Positions 1-7,619 of a stretch of DNA of 36,529 nt are shown here, in pieces; the stretch's first letter is position 1, and each line of letters opens with the position of its first letter. A program made the translations under genes and the position numbers. The notes under the pieces were generated by a model, which ran no database searches, had not been told where the DNA came from, and saw only the letters and a program-made list of their open reading frames with translations. Source of the DNA: a virus; IMG/VR virus record IMGVR_UViG_3300025818_000007, positions 1 to 36,529 of that record; one strand, 5' to 3'.

Positions 1-127
1 GTGAGACGATCTTCATGGGTATCTTGCGCGGCTCAGATGCAATCGTTCAAAAGAGCGGTAACGTCAAGGGGATGCCAACGGCGGCTCTTAACCTTGAGTT
101 TGGTGGCATGATCGCGGGTCAGTATGA
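1..127. repeat. Left copy of 127-bp terminal direct repeat (circular-contig overlap)
   Basis: These bases are identical to 36403-36529. The repeat lies inside the major capsid gene and the reading frame continues correctly across the join. An exact 127-base overlap is what a de Bruijn assembler using k=127 leaves on a circular or circularly permuted molecule, so it is most likely an assembly overlap and not a biological terminal repeat. Removing one copy leaves 36,402 bp. Confidence 0.95.
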
Positions 128-230
128 CTCATTAGATCGCACTCGGCGCTATGTCTACGCTGAGGAGGTCCACAACTTCAAGCTTATCGATCCTTCTCTT
201 GGTTACGTCCTCAACGACTGTTTGACCTGA
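1..230 (+). CDS. Major capsid protein, C-terminal part (continues from 35634-36529)
   Basis: This is the 3' end of the major capsid gene. Joined at the terminal repeat to the open frame starting at 35634 it gives one 332-residue protein; ATG 15 here is internal residue 262 (MGILRGSDAIVQ), not a start. The C-terminal end contains FGGMIAGQYDSLDRTRRYVY and finishes with LGYVLNDCLT, a typical capsid E-loop/A-domain ending followed by stop TGA at 228-230. See the 35634 entry for the N-terminal part. The MuF-like gene begins 10 bases downstream. Confidence 0.9.
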   Translation, partial: ETIFMGILRGSDAIVQKSGNVKGMPTAALNLEFGGMIAGQYDSLDRTRRYVYAEEVHNFKLIDPSLGYVLNDCLT

Positions 231-240
231 GTGTGAGTAG

Positions 241-1140
241 ATGCTTGAGGCTAGCCACATACATCTCTCAGAGGATGCTGACCAGCTCGCTATTGATGAT
301 CTGTCTCGACAGGTCAAGGGTGAGCGTGGGCCGGTGGCTAGTCTTATTCGTGCTCGACGCGATCAACTCAGAGCAGAGGTAGAAGCTGAGCGTGGCTTCA
401 CCCTCGCTCTAAAGCGAGCACGCAAACAGATTGTTGACCTCATGACCATGCAGTCAGTGAGCAATGATCCTCAGCTCTTGATGAGCTTTACGGATGAGCA
501 GATTTTAGATCTCATCCTACGTGGTGGACTCGGCTTGGCTGTCGATGACTTCATCGAGGCCACCACGAGAATCAGAGCAAGCGTTGAGAAATCGCTTGAG
601 GTGATAGGCGTCGATCTATCCCCTGAGGCTATTCCTCAACTTGACCTGATCCAAGCGCAAGCGGCGAGCGCTGTCTTTGAGGACGTAATAGCGCCCGACT
701 TCACCAAGGCGGTGAAGACCTCTCTGCGCTCGATGACTCTATCTATCCCGATGGAGATCATTAAGAGCGACCTCGAGAGACAACTAGAAAAGGCAGAGGG
801 GCGACAGCTCACCGAGATCAAAACACAGATCTCAGAGTATGGACGCTCAGTGACAGCGGTGGCAGCTGCGGCGGCTGACCTCAACTACTATCTCTACACC
901 GGCCCACGAGATGGGATCACTCGGCCCTTCTGTCGAGCGCTGATCAACCTAGTGGTCGATGAGACGCAGATGAGCAAGCTTAACAACAATCAAGGGCGAC
1001 CGGTTAAGATCGCGTGTGGTGGCTATAACTGCCGACACTCTTGGAGCCCTGTTACTGAGAGCTTCATCAAGGCGGCTGATCTTGAGCGCGCCAAGGCGAG
1101 CGATATAAGCAAAGCTAATGCAGGAGCAAAGAAGCGATGA
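241..1140 (+). CDS. MuF-like minor head protein
   Basis: This 299-residue protein is likely a minor capsid component at the portal vertex, injected or involved in head morphogenesis. The N-terminal 200 residues are highly charged helices (RARRDQLRAEVEAERGF). The C-terminal part carries the signature of the phage Mu gpF (MuF) family: YTGPRDGITRPFCRALI, then LNNNQGRPVKIACGGYNCRH, an arrangement of D-G-xTRPFC and xxCGGYxCRHxW seen in that family. There is no extra toxin domain after it. The position right after the major capsid gene fits. Its stop overlaps the next ATG (ATGA, 1137-1140), so it is translationally coupled. The start ATG 241 is preceded only by a weak GTGAG ribosome site. Function rests on motif and synteny. 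Confidence 0.75.
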   Translation: MLEASHIHLSEDADQLAIDDLSRQVKGERGPVASLIRARRDQLRAEVEAERGFTLALKRARKQIVDLMTMQSVSNDPQLLMSFTDEQILDLILRGGLGLAVDDFIEATTRIRASVEKSLEVIGVDLSPEAIPQLDLIQAQAASAVFEDVIAPDFTKAVKTSLRSMTLSIPMEIIKSDLERQLEKAEGRQLTEIKTQISEYGRSVTAVAAAAADLNYYLYTGPRDGITRPFCRALINLVVDETQMSKLNNNQGRPVKIACGGYNCRHSWSPVTESFIKAADLERAKASDISKANAGAKKR

Positions 1141-2084
1141 GAAAAGCAGTAAAAGGTCAGACCCATTTCTTCTCTTGGAACCCTCCTCAACCCTACTCAG
1201 GAGCTCCATCACTCACCATCAACTTCAGCGCACCTCTCACCGATGAGGCGTTCACTCAGTCGCGTGCTGATGTAGTAGTAACAGCAGTGGCAAATGATCG
1301 CCGAACCCTCACGCTCAGTGAAGCGGTAGCCACTCAGCTTGAGCGCTATGAGATCAACGCCTTTATCAAGACTACTCGTGATACTTACTATGCAGTCAAG
1401 GTGAGTCGACTAGGAGGGACCAGCGCCATCTTGGCTGAGCCACTGCCTAGAGAGTTAGACCTGAGTGGAACTGTGACGCTCAACTTTGCGATGAGCTATG
1501 TTAACCTCACCGCGCTTCAAACAGCTACGGCGGGTGTCTATCCATACACTATCAAGTATGCTGATCTCGCGGGTGATAACCACGTTGAGACAGGACTGCT
1601 CAAAGTAACTCCTAGGCCATTCAACACCGGCCTAGATCATGATGAGCTTGTGGGTCAGTTCGCCAACCTCGCTGATAAGGTGCCACGTCGTCAGAGCGAC
1701 TTCACACCTCAGATCGAGGCGGCGCTTGATGAGATCATCTTGGTGATCCGTGATCATGTCATAGCTGACAATGTGACAGAGGATGAGGTCTTCAATCAGC
1801 AGAGCTTCAAGCGCGCTCATGCTTACTGCTCGGCTGCCATGATCTATGAAATGAATATGCAGTTCGACGCCGCCGAGACGATGAGAGCTAGATGTCGTGA
1901 GTTGCTCGATATCGCTCTGCGGTCAATCACCTTAGATCTTGATGGTGATGGGGTGGTTGATGAGGGTGAGGAGAATCTCAGGCGTAAGGGTGGGAGCTCC
2001 ACTGACTTCAGGGCCTCATGGTCTAGCTATGTGAAGAGTGAGAACGATAGCCGCTTCACACCAGTTAGAGGGATGAGGCACTAA
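1137..2084 (+). CDS. Head-tail connector/adaptor-like protein with an EF-hand-like loop
   Basis: The 315-residue product appears to have two parts. Residues 1-165 are beta-rich (LTINFSAPLTDEAF; YTIKYADLAG). Residues 185-315 are helical (PRRQSDFTPQIEAALDEI; FKRAHAYCSAAMIYEMNMQF) and resemble head-tail connector proteins that sit beneath the portal, which commonly begin this helical segment with such a RRQSDFTPQI-type phrase. Residues 267-278 read DLDGDGVVDEGE, a textbook 12-residue Ca2+-binding EF-hand loop (acidic at positions 1, 3, 5, 9 and 12, Gly at 6, Val at 8), in an unusual place for a connector. The gene overlaps its neighbours on both sides by a few bases (ATGA and TAATG). Assignment as connector is by position and fold-like pattern only. 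Confidence 0.6.
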   Translation: MRKAVKGQTHFFSWNPPQPYSGAPSLTINFSAPLTDEAFTQSRADVVVTAVANDRRTLTLSEAVATQLERYEINAFIKTTRDTYYAVKVSRLGGTSAILAEPLPRELDLSGTVTLNFAMSYVNLTALQTATAGVYPYTIKYADLAGDNHVETGLLKVTPRPFNTGLDHDELVGQFANLADKVPRRQSDFTPQIEAALDEIILVIRDHVIADNVTEDEVFNQQSFKRAHAYCSAAMIYEMNMQFDAAETMRARCRELLDIALRSITLDLDGDGVVDEGEENLRRKGGSSTDFRASWSSYVKSENDSRFTPVRGMRH

Positions 2085-2587
2085 TGCCGAATCAGGTTAA
2101 CATCAAGATTCCGCGCTCATTGTGGACCGCTAAGGACACGTTGAGGCTAGCGCAGAATACGCTTGCATCTATCAAGCTCAGAACCTCGAGAGGGCTTGAC
2201 GCTGATGGTCGACCGTTTAAGCCATACTCAACCACACCTCTCTATGTCTCCAAGCGTGGCGCCCGTCTGAAGCCCAAAGGAGGGCGACCATCTAGGACGG
2301 GTGAGAGCGTCTACTATGAGGGTGGCTATCAGCAATATAAAGAGGAGAGCAGGCGTCGAGGTAGCGGAAGTGATAGCGCTGAGGTTGATCTAGTCCTCTC
2401 AGGGAACATGATGAACAACCTCATCGTCAAGCAAGCCACTGAGGACATGTTTGTCATCGGCCTCAGTGACAAGGCTCAATATGGGTATGTCGTCAATCAA
2501 GATCGTCAGTTCTTAGGCTTAAGCCCTCAGGATATTGAGATTCTCGTTGAGGCTGTTGAGGCTGAAGTTAGGAAGAAGATCAAATGA
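2084..2587 (+). CDS. Tail completion / virion morphogenesis protein (Mu gpG/HK97 gp10-like)
   Basis: This 167-residue basic protein joins head and tail or completes the neck. It shows the usual order of motifs in phage virion-morphogenesis proteins: a basic helix with the sequence LDADGRPFKPYS (G-x-D-x-x-G-x-P-F-x-P-x-S), then VDLVLSGNMMNNL, VIGLSDKAQYGYVVNQ and finally RQFLGLSPQDIEIL near the C terminus. It starts one base after the connector stop (TAATG) and its own stop overlaps the next ATG, so it belongs to the same head-tail joining operon. The family relation is known from pattern, not from a search. Confidence 0.72.
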   Translation: MPNQVNIKIPRSLWTAKDTLRLAQNTLASIKLRTSRGLDADGRPFKPYSTTPLYVSKRGARLKPKGGRPSRTGESVYYEGGYQQYKEESRRRGSGSDSAEVDLVLSGNMMNNLIVKQATEDMFVIGLSDKAQYGYVVNQDRQFLGLSPQDIEILVEAVEAEVRKKIK

Positions 2588-3042
2588 GCCAAGGCATATT
2601 TTCAGCGCTGGAATACCTAGAGACTCAGCTCGAGGCGACCTCACCCAAGAGTGATGTTTATCATGGCTTCGTCGCTCACGCTCGAGCTGATGGGATGGTT
2701 GTCCCATTAGAGGAGCGCTTCAACTCCAACCGATACTTTCAGCTTGATATAGCTGAGATGCCGAGCGATGACGGGGCGGCAGGGCTGAGCGGTAGACGTC
2801 GCGCGCTCATCGACCTCAGGGTGAGGTATGATATCCCTCATGATGTGGCCTATCTTCAGCGTCTCATGGCTGAGGATGCCGAGAGTCTACTAGTCACCCT
2901 CAAAGGGCCTAACTATTCACTCGTCACAACTGGGATCGTGTCAGTCATTCCTGAGACACCCATCTATGAGCCCTTAAACCTCGGTGAGCAGGGTGTCTTC
3001 ATCCTGACCATCCCCTTTACCTTGCTTTATTTGGAGGCATAA
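2584..3042 (+). CDS. Tail terminator-like protein
   Basis: The 152-residue protein lies between the tail-completion and tail-tube genes, the standard site of the tail terminator, which caps the tube and fixes its length. It has the expected alpha/beta look: an N-terminal helix (GIFSALEYLETQLEA), a central basic strand (RRRALIDLRVRYDI), a second helix (DVAYLQRLMAEDAESLLVTL) and a final strand pair (GVFILTIPFTLLYLEA). No catalytic motif is visible. It overlaps the previous gene by four bases and is separated from the tube gene by one. Identity is by synteny and size (families run about 130-160 residues). Confidence 0.6.
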   Translation: MSQGIFSALEYLETQLEATSPKSDVYHGFVAHARADGMVVPLEERFNSNRYFQLDIAEMPSDDGAAGLSGRRRALIDLRVRYDIPHDVAYLQRLMAEDAESLLVTLKGPNYSLVTTGIVSVIPETPIYEPLNLGEQGVFILTIPFTLLYLEA

Positions 3043-3043
3043 C

Positions 3044-4333
3044 ATGGCGGTAACACATCGCTCTTTGTCCATCGCTGTCGAGAGCTTATTTGGCTCAATC
3101 AGCCCTTCTACCGGTCTACCTGATAACTCAGGGCTCACCTATGTTTCTATCCCTTGTGAGCGCGACCCCATCATCATCCCTGGTGAGCCCGTGGTCAGTG
3201 AGCGTAATGATGCTCGTGATGGTAACTACATGCTACCTCCTGAGCCTGATACAGTTTGGTCAGGTGGCTCACGAGTTCGCCGTCGAACCGGCCAAGTTGT
3301 CTGTCGAGTTGACCTCACCACGATTGGATCAGCTGCGGATACCTACGCCGCCAACTACCTCGGCTATCTCCTCGGCGCGGGTATGAAGACCAAGCTTCCA
3401 TCAGTCGTCAGTGACGCCTCATTGACGGCGGTGGACGCCAACACATACACACCAGGGAGCGCACCGGCTGAGGCTGATATTGGAACGCTCGTGAGCACCT
3501 CTATCAGTGGCCGCGCTGAGTATTCAGCGATCACTGACAACGCCGACGCTTCATCAGATGTCACCATCTCACCTGCTTTCTCATCCAGCTCTTACACTGC
3601 GGTGAGAGGTCTACAAACGTGGTACATCCCTGGGCGCACTGCGACAGGTGACAGAGAGCACTCACTATCATTCCGCGTCGATGGGGTGAACTTCCGCTCT
3701 TATGCTTATGGCTGCGTATTGGAGAGCATGAGCATCAGTCTTGATAATGGACGCCTCATGGCTGACTTCACCTATCAGGCGGCGCTCATTCAGGATGATC
3801 ACGGCTCAGCGGTTGGACCTATCGAGCCAACTTACAACACCGGCGCGCCGGCCTTCTTCCGTGGTGCTTATGTGGTCGCCTCATCGACCTCACCTACCTC
3901 ACTCACCAACGCTTCAACAGGTGACACCTTGGGACGCTTGGCGCTCGATGCTGAAGATTTCAGTTTGACGCTCACCAATACGCTCACACCTATGGGTCAC
4001 TCTAATAGCATCATCGCTATGAGTGACATGGAGATCAGTGACGTTGTGGTTGAGCTATCTCTGACTCTCAGCTCAGTTAACACCACCATCAGCAGCGACT
4101 TCTTCAACCGCACTGTGAGGCAGGTCATTGTAGGAACTGGCCCTCAGGGTGATGGGCTCGGTTGCGCTCTCATGCTTCCAGCGGCTCAGCTCACAGTTGA
4201 CCCGAGCGCTTATGATGTGTCAGGTAATGAGATTGTTCGTCAGCAGTTGACCTATCAACAATCTCGCTTTGGCGGTGATGTGAGTGAGGCCAACGCTGGA
4301 AACTCACCCTTTAGATTAGGACTCGGCGTGTAA
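3044..4333 (+). CDS. Major tail tube protein
   Basis: The 429-residue, beta-rich, Thr/Ser-rich protein sits directly before the frameshifted chaperone pair, the usual site of the tail tube subunit. It is longer than the 200-300 residues common in the family. Features include IPCERDPIIIPGEPVVSERN near the N terminus, GREHSLSFRVDG-like strands in the middle (DREHSLSFRVDGVNF) and VVELSLTLSSVNTTISSDFF later, consistent with one tube domain plus insertions exposed on the tail surface. The start ATG 3044 follows a TTTGGAGGC site at 3030-3038. Function is inferred from order and composition. Confidence 0.65.
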   Translation: MAVTHRSLSIAVESLFGSISPSTGLPDNSGLTYVSIPCERDPIIIPGEPVVSERNDARDGNYMLPPEPDTVWSGGSRVRRRTGQVVCRVDLTTIGSAADTYAANYLGYLLGAGMKTKLPSVVSDASLTAVDANTYTPGSAPAEADIGTLVSTSISGRAEYSAITDNADASSDVTISPAFSSSSYTAVRGLQTWYIPGRTATGDREHSLSFRVDGVNFRSYAYGCVLESMSISLDNGRLMADFTYQAALIQDDHGSAVGPIEPTYNTGAPAFFRGAYVVASSTSPTSLTNASTGDTLGRLALDAEDFSLTLTNTLTPMGHSNSIIAMSDMEISDVVVELSLTLSSVNTTISSDFFNRTVRQVIVGTGPQGDGLGCALMLPAAQLTVDPSAYDVSGNEIVRQQLTYQQSRFGGDVSEANAGNSPFRLGLGV

Positions 4334-4334
4334 T

Positions 4335-4847
4335 ATGGCCCTCTCTTTCCTCACCTCTTCTGACCTGACCCTTGATGTTGTGATCACTTGTGACTCAGCT
4401 GTGACTGCTGATGACTCTCAGCGCTCCGCTTATCTCGACACAGGCGACTTATCACAATTGGGCAAAGTCGGCAAAGACGCCACTAAGTTTACCCTTAAGG
4501 CGTTATCTGCTGCCGAGCGAGAAGAGGCAGAGGCAAGAGCGGGCTCTTTGATTCGTTCAGAGCTTGGGCGTCTGCTGTGGACTGAAGCACCGTCAGACAA
4601 TAAGGAGCGCGCTCAGTGGCATCATCAACTCAGCAATGATGAGCGCGAAGCTATGAGCGATTACCAGAGTTACCTGAATCGAGTATATCAGGAGATGATC
4701 AACTCAAGCCTGACCCACATCGATGGAGAAGAGGCGAGCGCTGACCAGCTCCAGCTCATCAGACCTGAGGCTCACCGGATTCAAGCTATCAGTGAGCTAG
4801 TGGTTCACATTCAACGAATCAGCCTTTTAGGCATCGAGGGAAAATAG
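4335..4847 (+). CDS. Tail assembly chaperone, short (G-like) form
   Basis: The 170-residue acidic helical protein occupies the lambda gpG position, between tail tube and tape measure. Such proteins coat the tape measure before tube polymerisation. It contains alternating helices (SAAEREEAEARAGSLIRSEL; RIQAISELVVHIQRISLLG) and ends in GIEGK followed by TAG. The last two sense codons and the preceding base form the slippery heptamer G GGA AAA (4838-4844), exactly in the phase needed for a -1 shift. Most ribosomes should stop at 4847 and give this form; a minority should continue into the 4844-5272 frame. It begins one base after the tube stop. Confidence 0.72.
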   Translation: MALSFLTSSDLTLDVVITCDSAVTADDSQRSAYLDTGDLSQLGKVGKDATKFTLKALSAAEREEAEARAGSLIRSELGRLLWTEAPSDNKERAQWHHQLSNDEREAMSDYQSYLNRVYQEMINSSLTHIDGEEASADQLQLIRPEAHRIQAISELVVHIQRISLLGIEGK

Positions 4848-5272
4848 CGCTTGCGGCTTCTGTTTGGCTTCGTCATTCAGGGGGCCGCGCTTGGGGTTGC
4901 GCCCAATGCCGAGCAAAGCCAGGGTTGAGGGCTCAGCGCGGTAACTGTGGTGGCCCTTTTCAGCAGGGCTTACCATCAGCTCAAAAGGATGAGCGCGGTT
5001 GGTTCGTGCCAGGTTATCGAGTCGCGCCGGATTGCGGTGAGGGATTCAGTGACCTTGAAATAAGGTCTTGTCCCGTGGCCGGTGCGAATAAAATGGCGTC
5101 TATTATCTCGGCCTATCATCGACATCGAGCGGGGCTCTATTCCATCTCTGAGAGCTTCCCTCGGCCAAGTGTCGCAGTGATTGAAGCCATAGATATACTT
5201 CACAATAATACAGAATCAGCGCATTATAGAGAGCAAGAGCGAGCAATGAAGGAGGCCCATCATGGCAAGTAA
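4335..5272 (+). CDS. Tail assembly chaperone, long (GT-like) -1 frameshift fusion
   Basis: This entry joins 4335-4844 to 4844-5272 by a -1 slip at G GGA AAA. After the slip reading resumes at base 4844 (ATA GCG CTT) and stays open to TAA 5270-5272, giving 170 + 142 = 312 residues. No stop occurs between 4844 and 4925, and no plausible start with a ribosome site serves the second frame (only a TTG at 4925), so fusion is the best explanation. The extension is unusual for a T-like domain in having several cysteines (WGCAQC, GNCGG, APDCGEG, RSCPV) before a helical end (SVAVIEAIDILHNN; REQERAMKEAHHGK). Its end overlaps the tape-measure start by 11 bases, as in many phages. The G/GT ratio is expected to be needed for tail assembly. 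Confidence 0.82.
4838..4844 (+). promoter_or_regulatory. Programmed -1 ribosomal frameshift site GGGAAAA
   Basis: The heptamer G GGA AAA fits X XXY YYZ in the zero frame (GAG GGA AAA TAG) and is the same class as the lambda G-T site. The zero-frame stop follows immediately. Just downstream, AGCGC (4846-4850) can pair with GCGCT (4887-4891), or GCGGC (4853-4857) with GCCGC (4884-4888), and TTGGG (4891-4895) with CCCAA (4902-4906), so a structured stimulator is possible. Confidence 0.85.
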
Positions 5273-7619
5273 TACTGTAGATATTGAAGTCAATCTTAGT
5301 GGCGCAGAAGCCGCCAAGAAAGGGCTCGGCTCTATTGGTGAGTCAGCTGGCCAGATTGCTCAGAAGTTCGATCAGACTAACAGTCATCTAGGTGAAGGGT
5401 TAAGCAGTCTGACGGGAAACATTGAAGAGATGGCGGGGTCTTTTGGTGAGCTAGGTGGAGCGATCAAGAATGTAGGCAAGACCGGCGCTAAAGGCTTGCT
5501 GCTGATGCTACCTGCTGTTGGTGGAGTAATCGCGGCGGGTATGGCGCTATATGAAACATTCAACATGATCACTGGAGCCGCTCAAAGAGCTGAAGACGCT
5601 GAAGAGGCTATGGCGGCGGCGGCCGGTGATCTGCAGAGCAAGCTTGAAGCGCTCGCTGAGAAGGGCGTGATACCCACTGCTCAAGAGCTTTACAAGTTTA
5701 TGAAACTCAATATCGATGCTCAAGTAGCTAAGGAGAACTTACAAAAGGCGATTGAGAAACTCACTAAAAGTGAGCAGAAGGCTAGAGAGTCAAGCGAGAA
5801 AATCATAGAGCTTGAAAAGAAAAAAAAGAAGCTTCATGAAGAGACTGCTAAAGTTGAGAAAGATGGTGATTTCTTAAAGCAAAAAGCTGTCCATCTAATG
5901 ACTCTCGAGCTTATTGCAACTCTAGATCTTACCAAAGCTAAAGCTGATCAAGCTCAAGCTCAACATGATTATAATCGTCAGCTTCAAGCACTTATCCCTA
6001 TTCAAGAGGAAGTGGAGCAGAAAATCCGAGCATCTGCCACAGCTGAGAAAGAGTTTGAGGAACGCTCAGCAGAGTCAACGCTCAGCAGAGTCAAGGAGCT
6101 CTCCGCACGTCTTCAAAACATAAAGGTCATGAATGCTGAGGTCATTTTAGGGGGCAATCTATTAGAGCTCAGAAAAGAACAGTTTAATGAAGAGAGTAAG
6201 CTTTTAGCCATACAAATAGAGAGGCATAAGCAAAATGCTCCAGAGCTAGCCGCTATTGAAAAAAGATTAAAGGCTCAGATTAATGTTTATAATGAAGAAG
6301 CATTGATCAGAGCCAACTCAGCATCCAAACAAGGCGATATCCGAAAGAAGGCAGCTGAAGAAGAAGAAGCCGAGCAGAAGAAGAAATATGAAGCTTATAA
6401 AGCGCGCGCTCAACGGCGACTAGCTGAAGATCATCAGATAAGGCTCTTGGAGATTGAGCAGATGAGGCTGCAAGGCGCTTCTATTGAGGAGGTCTTGCAA
6501 GCTCGATATGAGGCAGAGATCAAGCTTGCAGGGAGAAACGCCAAGGCCAAACTGGCTATAGATCTACGCTATGAGAATGAGCGCTTGAGGATTCAACAGA
6601 CAGCAGACCAGCAAGCCGAGCGACAAGCAGAGGAACAGCGGAAACGAGCTGAAGCCGAGCAGAAGAAGATTGAAGATGAACGCCAACGCTTAGAAGCTCA
6701 TCGACGTCAGTTCTTACAGGAGTCTCAAGCGTTTGATATCTCATTGATGAAGGAAGGCGAGGATAAAGAGCTAAACCTTTTAGAGCTGAAATATAGTCAA
6801 GAGTTTGAAATGAAGGAGCGCTCAGAGGAGGAGCTCACCGAGCTGACCAGGCGATATAATATCGAGCGAGCGGCGATCATTAAGAGGTACACTGATGAAG
6901 GCTATGACGCCTTTAAAGATTCTCTGATGGGGATGGTGGACCAGCTACCACAGTTGGTCGGCTCATCGATGTTCCAACACTTGACAGACGCGAGCGCTGA
7001 GGAGGCTAGACAAAATCTATATGAGCGATATCAGGAGGACGTCAAGCGAGCAAAGAAGGCCGCTCAAAAAGTGGAGGGTACATATAAAGACCGCGTCAAG
7101 GCGGTCAAGCAAGCCAACGAGCAAATCAATGAGATGACCCTCACGTATCAAGAGGAGCGAACAAAGATTGCAGAGCAAGAGAAGAGTGAGCTCCCGCGCG
7201 CTATTGGAAATCTCCTCCTCGCATTAGGCCAACAAGCGGCCATTGAGGCGCTGATGATGACAGCTAAAGGTATCGCCGCCACGTTTGTAAATCCCAAGGC
7301 GGCTGGTGGGTACTTTGCTGGCGCGGCTGTGATGACGGGGGCAGCTATCGCCGCTGGTGTGTCAGGGTCAAGCCTAGCAGGTAGTGGCGGCGGTGGTGGT
7401 AGTGCTGCCGCAGCTGCTAGCGTCTCACCTCTCGGCTCACCTCAAGAGGCTCCTGAGGCAGAGAGAGAGCAGGCTAGAGACACTCAGATGGTCTTCAATA
7501 TCAACTTCGGTGGGGCTGTCATCTATGACACCAAGGCGAGCGCCGAGCAGGCTTTGGCTGATCGAATCACTGACATTCAAAACACGCCGAGACGCGGCGC
7601 ACCAAGGAGGCGTTTCTAA
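5262..7619 (+). CDS. Tape measure protein
   Basis: The 785-residue protein sets tail length and is ejected ahead of the DNA. The N terminus is MASNTVDIEVNLSGAEAAKKG, then a hydrophobic stretch around residues 78-105 (GLLLMLPAVGGVIAAGMALY), then about 500 residues of charged coiled coil rich in E, K, Q and R, and a second hydrophobic Gly/Ala segment near residues 645-700 (AAGGYFAGAAVMTGAAIAAG). It is the longest gene after the chaperone pair, as expected. At about 0.15 nm per residue it predicts a tail near 118 nm (inference). No lysozyme or peptidase domain is seen inside it. A GGAGG site (5249-5253) precedes ATG 5262. Confidence 0.9.
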   Translation: MASNTVDIEVNLSGAEAAKKGLGSIGESAGQIAQKFDQTNSHLGEGLSSLTGNIEEMAGSFGELGGAIKNVGKTGAKGLLLMLPAVGGVIAAGMALYETFNMITGAAQRAEDAEEAMAAAAGDLQSKLEALAEKGVIPTAQELYKFMKLNIDAQVAKENLQKAIEKLTKSEQKARESSEKIIELEKKKKKLHEETAKVEKDGDFLKQKAVHLMTLELIATLDLTKAKADQAQAQHDYNRQLQALIPIQEEVEQKIRASATAEKEFEERSAESTLSRVKELSARLQNIKVMNAEVILGGNLLELRKEQFNEESKLLAIQIERHKQNAPELAAIEKRLKAQINVYNEEALIRANSASKQGDIRKKAAEEEEAEQKKKYEAYKARAQRRLAEDHQIRLLEIEQMRLQGASIEEVLQARYEAEIKLAGRNAKAKLAIDLRYENERLRIQQTADQQAERQAEEQRKRAEAEQKKIEDERQRLEAHRRQFLQESQAFDISLMKEGEDKELNLLELKYSQEFEMKERSEEELTELTRRYNIERAAIIKRYTDEGYDAFKDSLMGMVDQLPQLVGSSMFQHLTDASAEEARQNLYERYQEDVKRAKKAAQKVEGTYKDRVKAVKQANEQINEMTLTYQEERTKIAEQEKSELPRAIGNLLLALGQQAAIEALMMTAKGIAATFVNPKAAGGYFAGAAVMTGAAIAAGVSGSSLAGSGGGGGSAAAAASVSPLGSPQEAPEAEREQARDTQMVFNINFGGAVIYDTKASAEQALADRITDIQNTPRRGAPRRRF

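Noticed and set aside
1-127. Biological short terminal repeat of a linear phage genome
   Set aside because: It lies inside the capsid gene with a length equal to a common assembler k-mer, so assembly overlap is far more likely.
4925-5272. Independent 115-residue gene with TTG start
   Set aside because: No convincing ribosome site, the frame is open back to the slippery heptamer at 4838-4844, and position matches the T part of a G/GT pair, so it is the -1 frameshift extension.
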